NCBI RefSeq assembly: GCF_002197815.1
Contig: NZ_NIUB01000012.1
Span: 60,732-124,731, forward strand
DNA: 64,000 bases
DNA from: Pseudomonas oleovorans subsp. oleovorans
GTDB lineage: Bacteria > Pseudomonadota > Gammaproteobacteria > Pseudomonadales > Pseudomonadaceae
Direction: 5' to 3'
Program-made: the position numbers and the translations under genes
Notes under the pieces: generated by a model
What the model saw: only the letters and a program-made list of their open reading frames with translations
What the model was told of the DNA's origin: nothing
The model's database searches: none
Shown: positions 56,647-64,000 of the stretch, piece after piece
Layout: each line of letters opens with the position of its first letter
Position numbering within the stretch: the stretch's first letter is position 1

Positions 56647-56760
56647 GTGGGCCCTGTCGGTCCCCTCGCAACGATTACCCGTGAACCTGGTCAGGCCCGG
56701 AAGGGAGCAGCCACAGCGGGAACATCGTGTGCCGGGGTGTGGCTGGCAGGGTTCGCCTCC
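56647..56760 (+). ncRNA. ffs: 4.5S signal recognition particle RNA
   Basis: The core GGTCAGGCCCGGAAGGGAGCAGCC with the later GTGTGCCGGGGTGTGGCTGGCAGGG is the conserved Ffh-binding domain IV hairpin. The outer ends (GGTGGGCCCTG... and ...CAGGGTTCGCCTCC) pair as in the E. coli 114-nt RNA. It forms the SRP with Ffh for membrane targeting. A TTTTTT run follows at 56787-56792. Confidence 0.95.
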
Positions 56761-56831
56761 ATGATGTATCTACTTGATTTCTAACGGTTTTTTCGCTCTG
56801 ATCACGCCAGTGATCCATAGGGTGATCCACC

Positions 56832-57083
56832 GTGTCTTCCGTCCCTTCTTACCTCTGGTTATCCCGACACTCGATCTTCTATTTCAGGATTGTGGTGCCT
56901 GGAGCTCTGCGTCCGCTTTTCCCTTGTTCCGAGATCCGCCGTTCACTGCAGACACGCTGCAAGCGCGAAGCGCTGATCCGTGGGCGCGAATTGCTTCTGT
57001 AGGTTCAGCAGCTCTACACCCAGGCATTCCAAGCATTCGGCCATCCCTCGACTCCCTACGTGGTGCTTGGGAGGCGGGTCGCG
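56832..57083 (+). pseudogene. Tyrosine integrase N-terminal fragment
   Basis: From a GTG at 56832 the frame reads VSSVPSYLWLSRHSIFYFRI, VVPGALRPLF and EIRRSLQTRCKREALIRGRE, the N-terminal domain (DUF6538 type) of phage-like integrases. A TAG at 57000-57002 replaces an expected Gln (LLL-Q-VQQLYTQAF). The frame then continues until it is cut by the group II intron end near 57084. The catalytic domain is absent. Its position 70 bp after ffs suggests an island once integrated at the 4.5S gene. Confidence 0.65.
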
Positions 57084-58403
57084 GTAGGGACGGCAGTTAC
57101 CTGCCGCCCCCCGCACAGATCCGTACGTGCGGAACTACCGCATACGGCTCCTGCCTCAGGTTCGTGACGCGAAGCGTTCCTCCGGATAGGGGTGTGCAAT
57201 TCTGGGCTTCGGTATGTAGATGTCTGCGAGACGACCAAAGCGTGACCACTGGAGCCGGTTACGCTGGCTGCGACGTTTGAGGGCTTGCCGCCAGAGGCGG
57301 CAGACCGCCGAACGGAAACCACCAAGACGTATCAGGTTTCCCGGCACCGCGTGGTAATTGAGGTAACCACTCACCACCCGAGTGAGCCATTGCCCTTGAA
57401 CCCGGATGGGTTCATGACGTCGACGTTTCAGCTCATCCCGAATGGCCAGTAGTGTTGCACGCATTCGCTTCTTGTCCGTCAGTCGCAGTACTTGAAAACC
57501 ACCGCTTCTGTTGGTGCTGCAACAATGTGTGAAGCCCAGAAAGTCAAACGCTTCCGGTTTACCCAAGCTTCGCTTCCTACGATTTCTCGCAGCAAAACGG
57601 CCAAAGCGGACGTTGCCTGCCATCGGTTTTGGGAATGTAGACCCGTCGTGATGGTGTTGCCCGATAAGCTCCGCTGTGGAGCTTTGCGTGCAAATCGGTC
57701 ACCCGCTGGAGAAGACCTTCCTCGTATTCCCGCCACGACAAGCCGTCCACGCCTACCGCTGCATCGCGGCGTAGGGCATAGAAACTCTGCGCCAGTAACT
57801 GCGGTGTGATGTGGTGCAGCAAAGCCGTGAACTGCATGCCCTTGTTCCTTCGGGCTGCTTCACGTACACCTTCAAGTCCCATCGACGCGCAACTGATCCG
57901 GCTCAGTGTCCGGGGCGCGGGAGGCTTGTTGGTGTTTCCCTTGGCTACGTCCCTTTCCTCCACCACCTCCGCCGGGGCAGGCCCTTTGTTCGATGGCTTC
58001 TCAGGTACTACGGACGTATCCGACTTCTCGGCGGCGTAGACAGCAGGGTTACAGCTTTTGGCCTTTCCTGCTCCGCCCGGTGGTTGCGCACCGGGCGCCG
58101 CTGAGATCTCCCAGTTTCTGTGCGAAGGACTTCCCGACGTGCAGAGGGTCTCCGACCGCGCGGGATCAGTGCATGACTGGCGTAAAACGCCATGCTCCGT
58201 GTTGCCTTCTGCTTCGCTTAACAGCATCGGCATCCCGAACTTGTGATTTCGCGGCTCAATGGCTGGCCCATCGGTTTCCCCTGTCAACGCTTCACCCTGC
58301 ACCTCGCGGTGCAACATGCATGACTCGGGGTCTGGTTGATTCGCCATTTCTTACCAGTATCGAACTTTCATCGACTATCCTTCGCCAGCTTTAACTGGCG
58401 CAC
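57084..58403 (-). mobile_element. Group II intron, internally deleted
   Basis: On the minus strand the intron starts GTGCGCCAG at 58403. It contains a split maturase gene and ends with a domain V-like hairpin (GAGCCGTATGCGG ... CCGCACGTACGG, near 57114-57148) and a domain VI stem with GGTAACTGCC. The 3' end CCCTAC is placed at about 57084. About 1.3 kb remain of an expected 1.9 kb or more. It interrupts or abuts an integrase fragment on one side and an IS66 end on the other. Confidence 0.75.
57156..58041 (-). pseudogene. Group II intron reverse transcriptase/maturase, deleted
   Basis: The N-terminal part (EKSDTSVVPEKPSNKG, FTALLHHITPQLL, YALRRDAAVGVDGLSW, RRVYIPKTDGRQRPL) is in one frame to about 57604. 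The sequence then jumps, with a frame change, to FGRFAARNRRKRSLGKPEAF, DFLGFTHCC, maturase domain X and the C-terminal HPYPEERF. Reverse transcriptase blocks 2-6, including the catalytic YADD, are gone. The true start codon is unclear; the frame stays open up to 58347. Confidence 0.8.
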
Positions 58404-58503
58404 TAAGCGCTCCATAAACCCCACCTACTGTCAGCAGGGTTAGCGGGTCAGGATGCAGTCGTTGGTGAGCAGTTCCACGGCAGCAGCGCTTCGTAATCCT
58501 CGA
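58404..58503 (-). mobile_element. IS66 right-end remnant
   Basis: On the minus strand VEDYEALLPWNCSP followed by a stop is the C-terminus typical of IS66 TnpC. CCTGCTGACAGTAGGTGGGG and GTTTATGGAGCGCTTA then form the IS66 end (GTAAGCGCTCC-type terminal repeat). The GTCGAGGATTACGAAGC stretch also matches the tnpC end of the element at 1890-2906. About 100 bp survive, sandwiched between the intron and a truncated hydrolase gene. Confidence 0.7.
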
Positions 58504-59150
58504 CGCGGCTCGACAGTGCTGCTGATGCATGGCTGGGAGGGGCGACCAACCCAGTTTGCGTTGTTGATCCGCGGTCTGGTCGACGCAGGCTATGGCGTCA
58601 TCGCACTGGATGCGCCTGCTCATGGTCGTTCACCTGGACGAGAAGCCAATGTGGTGCTGTTTGCGCGTGCATTGCTCGAGGCCGCCAGCGAGTTGCCGGC
58701 GCTGCTGGCCGTGATCGGTCACTCGATGGGCGGCGCCAGTGCGCTGCTGGCCACACAAATGGGCTTGCGCTGCGAGACGCTGGTGACCGTTGCCGCGCCG
58801 AGCTGCATCCTCGGATTGTTGCGCGGTTTCGCTCGATTCATGGGGCTGCCGGCCGAGGCACGAGCGCATTTCGTTCGCGCCGTTGAAACGACGGCGGGCA
58901 TCCCCGCGGCGCATCTCGATGTGCAGCGTTATCAGCTGGATCTGCCGGGCCTGATCGTGCATGCCGAGGACGATCCGGTGGTACCGGTGGGCGAAGCCGA
59001 TCTGTCCACAAGGCCTGGTTCGACAGTCAGCTGCTGCGTCTGCCAGCGGGTGGGCATCAGCGTTTGCTGAGCGATCCGGTGCTTCTGCAGGCCGTACTCG
59101 AGTTGCTGGAGCAAGTGCCTCAGGCGTCGTTGAAGGCGTTGGCTTCGTAA
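58504..59150 (+). pseudogene. Alpha/beta hydrolase, 5'-truncated and frameshifted
   Basis: The fold is clear: VLLMHGWEGRPTQF, ALDAPAHGRSPGRE and nucleophile VIGHSMGGASALL. The first 70 or so residues of the family are missing, and the frame upstream (to an ATG at 58453) is IS66 sequence read backwards. After HAEDDPVVPVGEADL a base is lost near 59004-59008; the correct C-terminus (HKAWFDSQLLRLPAGGHQRL ... LKALAS) follows in another frame to TAA 59150. The end overlaps the convergent cyclase gene by 31 bp. Confidence 0.85.
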
Positions 59151-60982
59151 CTGACCACGCGGTTACGACCGCTTGCCTTGGCGCGATACAGGGCACGGTC
59201 TGCCAGTTCCAGCCAGTGCTCGCCGCAGTCCGGCTCGCTCGGTACGCCGGCATGCAGGCCGATGCTCAGGCTCAGCGCTATCGACTGTTGTTGGTAGAGG
59301 CAGGGATTGAGCGCGAGCTCTTCGCGCAGTTGTTCGGCCAGGTCGAGTGCGCCGGTGAGATCGGTGCTGTCGAGCAAGATGACGAATTCTTCGCCGCCGA
59401 AGCGTGCCAGCAAGTCGCTGCTGCGCAGGCGCTGCTGGATACGCTGGGCTGCATGGCGCAGGCAGGCATCGCCGGCGAGGTGGCCGTAGCGGTCATTGAC
59501 CTGCTTGAAGTGATCCAGATCCAGCATCAGGACTGCCAGTGACTGTCGGCTGCGCACGGCGCGGGCGCAGGCGCGAGCCAGTTCTTCGCTGAGTGTCTGG
59601 CGGTTGAGCAGGCCGGTAAGCCCGTCGCGTCGATTCAGTTCGGCCAGGCGCAGGTTGGCGTTGGACAGTTGCTGCAGGGTGTCCTGCAGCGTCGCGGTGC
59701 GCTCCTGTACGCGCTGTTCCAGGCTTTCGCTGATCTGCGTTTGCAGTTCCAGGTGCTTGGTCTGTTCGCTGCGCAGGCGGCGCTCATGGTCGATCAGCTT
59801 GGCCTGAGCCTGGCGTTCGGCTTGCTGCACCTGGCGGATGCGCGAGGCCAGGGCGATGGAGAACACCGTCATCTCGATCAGGCCGCCAATCTGCTGAGCA
59901 TGCAGGGTCAGCAGCGAGTAGGGCAGCAGTCCGGTGCCGGTGAGGATGCTGGCAAGGCTGGCGGCGATCAGCACGAACCAGCCCAGGGCGAACAGGCGCG
60001 CGGCTGCGTAACCGCCGCGCCAGCGCAGCAGGGTAATGACGAAGGCGGCCAGTGCGCAGGCGGTCACCAGTACGAAGCTGCCGATCAGGGCGGGTGCGTA
60101 CAGGCCAAACAACGCCATCCCCAGCACCAACCAGGCGCAGGCCTTGAGCGTATTGGCGACCCAGCGATAAGGCCTGGCGGCCTTGTCCAGATCCAGCACG
60201 CCGTAGGTGAATTGAATGCCGAACCATGTCGCCAGGGCGGAGCTGAGCGGGAAGCTCAGTTGATGCCAGGCCAGCGCGTTGGGCCACAACCATTGCAGGG
60301 CGAAGCCGAGCTGGATGAACTGGTAGAGACTGAAGCTGGCGACGAACAGGCTGTACCAGAGGTAGTTGCGGTCGCGGGTGATGCAGAAAATGCTCAGGCT
60401 GTAGATCAGCATTGCCATCAGGGCGCCGAAGAACAGGCCCTGTAGCAATAGGCTGCGCTGCTCCTGGTGGTCGAAGGCATCGCGGGTCATCAGGCTGGCG
60501 CTGAGGTTGGCCGAGCCGTCGGTTTGCATGCGCAGCCAGATGCGCTGGCGTTCGCCAGACACTACGTGCAGAGGCAGTACCAGTTGCCGGTGCTCGACCC
60601 AGCGCCAGTCGAAGGGGCGCTGGTCGCCGGCGCGGTAGATGCGTTCGCCGTCCAGGCCGTAGGCGTCCAGTTGATCCAGCAGTGGATTGCCGATCAGCAG
60701 TACCCAGCCCAGCGAGCGGCTGTGCGGGTTGTGTACGTCCAGGCGTAGCCAGTAGGTGCTGCCGCTGTAGCCGAAGCTGACATCGCGCCGCTCCACTGCT
60801 TGCCAGGCGGAGTCGGGCAGTGCATGCACATCGGTGATGTCGGCACGGCCATCCGGGTCTTCCCAGAACGCCATGTAAGGCCCGGGCAATGTCTGCGTCT
60901 GACCAATCGGCAGCGGCAGGCTTTGCGCCCAGGTCAGTACTGGTAGCAGCAGAAGCATCAATAGGCGCAGGGCGGCAGTCAA
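59120..60982 (-). CDS. 7TMR-DISM diguanylate cyclase
   Basis: The product is 620 aa. It has a signal peptide, a periplasmic 7TMR-DISM extracellular domain (about 25-170), seven membrane helices (about 185-390), a coiled linker (LELQTQISESLEQRVQERTA) and a C-terminal GGDEF domain. The active site is ARFGGEEFVILLD, and an RSSD inhibitory site lies five residues ahead, so c-di-GMP synthesis with product feedback is expected. The ligand is probably a carbohydrate-like or other periplasmic cue; unknown. Confidence 0.93.
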   Translation of the reverse strand: MTAALRLLMLLLLPVLTWAQSLPLPIGQTQTLPGPYMAFWEDPDGRADITDVHALPDSAWQAVERRDVSFGYSGSTYWLRLDVHNPHSRSLGWVLLIGNPLLDQLDAYGLDGERIYRAGDQRPFDWRWVEHRQLVLPLHVVSGERQRIWLRMQTDGSANLSASLMTRDAFDHQEQRSLLLQGLFFGALMAMLIYSLSIFCITRDRNYLWYSLFVASFSLYQFIQLGFALQWLWPNALAWHQLSFPLSSALATWFGIQFTYGVLDLDKAARPYRWVANTLKACAWLVLGMALFGLYAPALIGSFVLVTACALAAFVITLLRWRGGYAAARLFALGWFVLIAASLASILTGTGLLPYSLLTLHAQQIGGLIEMTVFSIALASRIRQVQQAERQAQAKLIDHERRLRSEQTKHLELQTQISESLEQRVQERTATLQDTLQQLSNANLRLAELNRRDGLTGLLNRQTLSEELARACARAVRSRQSLAVLMLDLDHFKQVNDRYGHLAGDACLRHAAQRIQQRLRSSDLLARFGGEEFVILLDSTDLTGALDLAEQLREELALNPCLYQQQSIALSLSIGLHAGVPSEPDCGEHWLELADRALYRAKASGRNRVVSYEANAFNDA

Positions 60983-61185
60983 TTGCTCGTTCTCGGGCTC
61001 TCAGGCGAACGCGCGGCATTATGGCGCGCGATGATGGCACGATGAAAGCTCGGCGCTGCATGGAGAGGTCGTGCGGCGTATCATGCGGCACCTGATCGAC
61101 TGGCCGCCGAGGAAGCAGGCAGCCGCATTCTGGAATCGGATCACCCGGCTTGCCGCATGCAGGCTGCATACCTGGAGGTAGAGTC

Positions 61186-61635
61186 ATGAACTGGGAGTTG
61201 CCCGATCCCTTCGTCATCGATATCGAAGTGAGCGCAGACGACATCGACGGCCTTGGCCATGCCAACAACGCGGTGTACGTCAGTTGGCTGGAGCGCTGCG
61301 CCTGGCGGCATTCGCAGTTCCTGGGGTTGGACCTGGTCGAGTATCGCCGTCTGGATCGGGCCATGGCCGTGGTGCGTCACGAGATCGACTACCTCGCCAG
61401 CGCCTACGAAGGGCAGCATCTGCAGATGGCGACCTGGATCGTCGAGTCCGACCAGCGTCTGAAGATGGATCGGCGCTTCCAACTGGTGCGCCCGGAAGAT
61501 GGCGCCACCTTGTTGCGCGCCAAGACCACCTTTGTCTGCATTGAGCTGTCCAGCGGGCGCCCGAAGCGCATGCCGGCGGAGTTCGTCGAAGGTTATGGCA
61601 AGGCGCTGATGCAGCCCTATCCGTTGGAGCTGTAA
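61186..61635 (+). CDS. Acyl-CoA thioesterase (4HBT hot-dog fold)
   Basis: The product is 149 aa. The hot-dog catalytic region DDIDGLGHANNAVYVSWLERCAW has the Asp/His/Asn pattern of 4-hydroxybenzoyl-CoA thioesterases. GGAGGTAGAGTC precedes the ATG at 61186. It is presumably a cytoplasmic housekeeping thioesterase; the substrate is unknown. Confidence 0.88.
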   Translation: MNWELPDPFVIDIEVSADDIDGLGHANNAVYVSWLERCAWRHSQFLGLDLVEYRRLDRAMAVVRHEIDYLASAYEGQHLQMATWIVESDQRLKMDRRFQLVRPEDGATLLRAKTTFVCIELSSGRPKRMPAEFVEGYGKALMQPYPLEL

Positions 61636-61641
61636 GGCCGC

Positions 61642-62037
61642 TCAGTCGATCACCGGCGCGAGAAATACCTGCTCCGGCTCGACCATGATGGCGAACTGGC
61701 GGGTTTCACCGGGGCGCAGCATGACGGACTGCGCCACATCCGATCCATGGCCGCCGCAATAGCCATCTGGCGACATGGCCACGGCGACGCCCAGTTCGCC
61801 GCTGGGCAGGTCCAGGCTGGTTTGCTCGCTGGGGCCAAGTTTCGCCACTACCTGCTGGTTGACGTAAAGCTCCACATCGCAGGCATTCGGCGCGTTGTTG
61901 TCGCGACTGAAAATGAGCCGGGCCGGTGCATCGGCCACTGGATCGGTGGGGGCCGGCTCAGTAGCACTGGGCGGGATATCGCTGGCTTGGGCGGCCATGC
62001 AGAACAGGCCGTGCAAGGCGGGTGCGATCAGGCGCAT
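61642..62037 (-). CDS. Small secreted protein of unknown function
   Basis: The product is 131 aa with a short signal peptide (LIAPALHGLFCMAAQASD) and a Pro/Ala linker. A domain follows with RDNNAPNACDVELYVNQQVVAKL and SPDGYCGGHGSDVAQSVMLRPGE; the two Cys may form a disulfide. The ATG at 62037 has GGAGG upstream. It is not recognised beyond this. Confidence 0.75.
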   Translation of the reverse strand: MRLIAPALHGLFCMAAQASDIPPSATEPAPTDPVADAPARLIFSRDNNAPNACDVELYVNQQVVAKLGPSEQTSLDLPSGELGVAVAMSPDGYCGGHGSDVAQSVMLRPGETRQFAIMVEPEQVFLAPVID

Positions 62038-62133
62038 AGTAAAGCCTCCGTTTGGCGTCAGCGGCAGTGTCGCCCATCTTGTGCGGCGCGTGCGACCCCT
62101 TAAACTGTGCACCCCATTTTTCCGGACAACCTC

Positions 62134-63081
62134 ATGCAAATCGCCCTGGCGCCCATGGAGGGGCTGGTCGACGAGATTCTGCGCGACGTGCTAACCCGCA
62201 TCGGCGGCATCGACTGGTGTGTCACCGAGTTCATTCGCGTCAGCGAGCGGCTGTTGCCGGCTGCCACCTATCACAAGCTGGCCCCCGAGTTGTTCAACGG
62301 CTCACGCACCCGGGCCGGTACGCCGATGCGCGTACAGTTTCTCGGCTCCGATCCGCAGTGCCTGGCGGACAACGCCGCCTTCGCCTGCACGCTCGGCGCT
62401 CCTGTGATCGACCTTAACTTCGGTTGCCCGGCCAAAACGGTGAACAAGTCGCGTGGCGGCGCGGTGCTGCTCAAGGAGCCGGAACTGTTGCATGCCATCG
62501 TCCGCGAAGTGCGGCGCACGGTGCCGGCGGAGATTCCGGTCACGGCGAAGATGCGCCTGGGCTTCGAAGGCAAGGAGGGCGCGCTTGACTGTGCGCGCGC
62601 ACTGGCCGAAGGCGGAGCGAGCCAGATCGTCGTGCATGCGCGCACCAAGGTCGAGGGCTACAAGCCGCCGGCGCACTGGGAGTGGGTGGCGCGGGTGCAG
62701 GAGGTGGTCGGCGTGCCGGTGTTCGCCAACGGCGAGGTGTGGACGCTGGACGACTGGCGCCGCTGCCGTGAGATCAGCGGTGTGGATGACATCATGCTGG
62801 GGCGCGGCCTGGTTTCTCGGCCAGGGCTGGCGCGGCAGATCGCTGCCGTCAGGGCTGGTGAGGAGCCCGAGGACATGAGCTGGGCCGAATTGCAGCCGCT
62901 GTTGCTCGACTTCTGGCAGCAGGCACGGCGCAAGCTGTCGCCGCGCTACGCGCCGGGGCGCCTGAAGCAATGGTTGGCGATGCTCACGCGCACCTACCCG
63001 GAGGCCGTTGCGCTGTTTGCCGAGGTGCGCCGCGAGCAGGATTGCGAGCGTATCGATCAGCTGCTTGCGCTATCTCCGTAG
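62134..63081 (+). CDS. dusC: tRNA-dihydrouridine(16) synthase DusC
   Basis: The product is 315 aa. It has the Dus FMN barrel: [28 protein letters not shown], the catalytic Cys loop [26 protein letters not shown] and [12 protein letters not shown]. The N-terminal [22 protein letters not shown] is typical of DusC. It reduces U16 in tRNA. Its TAG stop is contributed by a REP-type repeat. Confidence 0.93.
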   Translation: MQIALAPMEGLVDEILRDVLTRIGGIDWCVTEFIRVSERLLPAATYHKLAPELFNGSRTRAGTPMRVQFLGSDPQCLADNAAFACTLGAPVIDLNFGCPAKTVNKSRGGAVLLKEPELLHAIVREVRRTVPAEIPVTAKMRLGFEGKEGALDCARALAEGGASQIVVHARTKVEGYKPPAHWEWVARVQEVVGVPVFANGEVWTLDDWRRCREISGVDDIMLGRGLVSRPGLARQIAAVRAGEEPEDMSWAELQPLLLDFWQQARRKLSPRYAPGRLKQWLAMLTRTYPEAVALFAEVRREQDCERIDQLLALSP

Positions 63082-63153
63082 GAGCCCCGCCTCGGGGCGA
63101 AGCTCTTGCTTTGAAGAGGCTCTGTCGCTTCGCCGCGGGGCGCGGCTCCTACA
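63078..63153. repeat. REP palindrome overlapping the dusC stop
   Basis: GTAGGAGCCCCGCCTCGGGGCGAAG faces CTTCGCCGCGGGGCGCGGCTCCTAC. The TAG at 63079-63081 is the dusC stop. Confidence 0.8.
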
Positions 63154-63177
63154 TGAGCGGTGCCGTCTGCCTAGGGA

Positions 63178-63202
63178 GCGTTGCACAATGGATGTGCAAC
63201 GC
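63178..63202 (+). terminator. Hairpin upstream of ibpA
   Basis: GCGTTGCAC (63178-63186) pairs with GTGCAACGC (63194-63202) around a 7-base loop, with TTTTTTT about 17 bp later. It could end dusC transcripts before the heat-shock promoter. Confidence 0.5.
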
Positions 63203-63230
63203 CGTGTTGTGTAAACGTTTTTTTCAGATG

Positions 63231-63259
63231 CTTGAAAATTCTCCACCTGACCTCAGATA
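63231..63259 (+). promoter_or_regulatory. Candidate RpoH promoter of ibpA
   Basis: CTTGAAA at 63231-63237 matches the sigma-32 -35 element. CCTCAGAT at about 63252-63259 is a weaker match to CCCCATNT at a spacing of 14. It fits a heat-shock gene but is not tested. Confidence 0.55.
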
Positions 63260-63261
63260 AG

Positions 63262-63327
63262 CGACTGCGGGATGCCGAAGTCGGGTTCCGCGATATGAAC
63301 CTTGCTGAAATTTTCAGGAGAATACTC
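63262..63327 (+). promoter_or_regulatory. ROSE-type RNA thermometer in the ibpA leader
   Basis: The end of the leader can fold TTGCT (63302-63306) over AGGAG (63316-63320) across GAAATTTTC, hiding the ribosome site just before the ATG. This is the conserved ROSE feature (a U-rich-GCU strand opposite AGGA with non-standard pairs). An upstream hairpin is offered by GACTGCGGGATGCCGAAGTC. ROSE control of ibpA is established in pseudomonads. Confidence 0.7.
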
Positions 63328-63777
63328 ATGAGTAACGTACTGTCCCTGGCCCCACTGTTTCGCCAGTCCGTCGGTTTCGACCGTTTCAACGATCTTTTCG
63401 AATCTGCCCTGCGCAGCAATGACGCTGGCAGTTCCTACCCGCCCTACAACGTCGAGAAGCATGGCGAGGACCACTACCGCATCGTGGTCGCGGCTGCCGG
63501 CTTCGAGGAAGATGACCTGGAGTTGCAGGTCGAGCGTGACGTGCTGACCGTGGTCGGCAACAAGCGTGATCGCAGCGCTGAAAACATCAGCTACCTGCAT
63601 CAGGGCATCGCCCAGCGCGCGTTCAAGCTGTCCTTCCGCCTGGCTGACCATATCGAGGTCAAGGGCGCCAATCTGGTCAATGGTCTGCTGCATGTCGAGC
63701 TGGAACGCATTGTGCCGGAAGAGGCCAAGACCAAGCGTATTCCTATCGGTAGCCAGCGTCCTGCGCTGGAAAACTGA
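63328..63777 (+). CDS. ibpA: Small heat-shock protein IbpA (Hsp20)
   Basis: The product is 149 aa with an alpha-crystallin domain (YPPYNVEKHGEDHYRIVVAAAGF ... VVGNKRD). The closing block is GIAQRAFKLSFRLADHIEVKGANLVNGLLHVEL. The C-terminal IxI motif is RIPIG. It binds unfolding proteins for later rescue by DnaK/ClpB. The ATG has AGGAG 7 nt upstream, in the ROSE hairpin. Confidence 0.95.
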   Translation: MSNVLSLAPLFRQSVGFDRFNDLFESALRSNDAGSSYPPYNVEKHGEDHYRIVVAAAGFEEDDLELQVERDVLTVVGNKRDRSAENISYLHQGIAQRAFKLSFRLADHIEVKGANLVNGLLHVELERIVPEEAKTKRIPIGSQRPALEN

Positions 63778-63796
63778 GCCGCTAGCTCACCGAGAG

Positions 63797-63818
63797 GGCG
63801 CCCCATGGGGCGCCTTCT
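63797..63818 (+). terminator. Intrinsic terminator of ibpA
   Basis: GGCGCCCCATGGGGCGCC is a perfect palindromic stem followed by TTCTTCGTT, 19 bp past the ibpA stop. A group II intron begins 6 bp after this point. Confidence 0.85.
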
Positions 63819-63823
63819 TCGTT

Positions 63824-64000
63824 GTGCGCCAGGCATGGCGCGTAGCGCCGTGACTGGCGCTGTTCGGTTCACTGTGGTGGTGGACTGGACGACTTGGAGG
63901 TGAAAGTCCTCTACACACCCGGCAAGGGGAAGTGTTAGCCAGAGGCAAGGGTGTCGCGGGCGACTGCGAATCTGAAGGAAGCCCGAGGCAAAATGCTGGC
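63824..64000 (+). mobile_element. 5' end of a group II intron (runs off the window)
   Basis: The sequence starts GTGCGCCAG, like the other intron in this window. It carries typical domain I text: GACTTGGAGGTGAAAGTCCT, CGGCAAGGGGAAGTGTTAGC and GAAGGAAGCCCGAGGCAAAA. The insertion point directly after a terminator hairpin is the usual target of class C group II introns. The maturase gene would lie beyond 64000. Confidence 0.7.

Noticed and set aside
57577..58347. Full-length maturase start at 58347
   Set aside because: Residues before about 58041 lack similarity to known maturase N-termini and probably are intron domain sequence read through.
58453..59070. Intact hydrolase starting at 58453
   Set aside because: The first residues are antisense IS66 sequence and the C-terminus is frameshifted; annotated as a pseudogene instead.

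Overview
The window reads as a chromosomal segment of a Pseudomonas species (high G+C). The Ectopseudomonas mendocina/oleovorans side of the genus is a guess. The evidence is the anr-hemN-ccoSIHG-ccoNOQP-1/ccoNOQP-2 block, the citronellol/geraniol (atu) operon, GTAGGAGC-type REP palindromes, and 4.5S RNA and ibpA genes of pseudomonad type. Nearly all calls rest on reading the translated sequence; no database search was run.

Layout. 1-3.5 kb: tail of a basic protein, a lipoprotein pair (Sel1-like and a frameshifted CsgG-like), and an IS66 element whose transposase has lost its catalytic middle. 3.5-20.1 kb (mostly minus strand): a voltage-gated channel, apt, anr, hemN, the cbb3 oxidase assembly genes (TauE/SafE-like, ccoS, ccoI, ccoH, ccoG) and two tandem cbb3 oxidase operons. 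Anr boxes lie before hemN, ccoG and ccoN-2. 20.2-31.4 kb: an alpha/beta hydrolase, then atuG-F-E-D-C-B-A (minus) divergent from atuR (plus), with two strong AtuR-type operators between them. Together these encode the acyclic terpene pathway around geranyl-CoA carboxylase. 31.4-41.8 kb: two paralogous periplasmic binding proteins, a CPBP protease, a DUF2897 protein, a broken eutB with an intact eutC, pyrF, an SDR, a 271-bp inverted-repeat element, a BASS transporter, BenE and LysE transporters and a membrane protein. 42-48.7 kb: a fecI-fecR-TonB receptor iron signalling set with a Fur box, a MarR regulator divergent from an aminotransferase, and a GST. 48.7-54.4 kb: an amino acid antiporter pseudogene and a copper-handling operon (DUF2946, TolC-like, multicopper oxidase, cupredoxin, CusF-like). 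54.4-59.2 kb is a decaying zone: an HU gene, a chemoreceptor gene with five in-frame TAG codons, the 4.5S RNA gene, an integrase fragment, a deleted group II intron, an IS66 end and a truncated hydrolase. 59.1-64 kb: a diguanylate cyclase, a thioesterase, a small secreted protein, dusC, ibpA with a ROSE-type thermometer, and the 5' end of another group II intron running off the window.

How the parts fit. Anr (oxygen sensing) plausibly drives anaerobic haem synthesis (hemN), cbb3 assembly (ccoG-S) and the second oxidase (ccoNOQP-2). The atu operon is controlled by its divergent repressor. The most unusual signals are a 1,009-bp tract with one mismatch shared by the two ccoN genes, a set of in-frame amber codons in three otherwise frame-intact genes, REP repeats that supply the stop codons of flanking genes, and a stacked nest of mobile-element fragments beside the 4.5S RNA gene.
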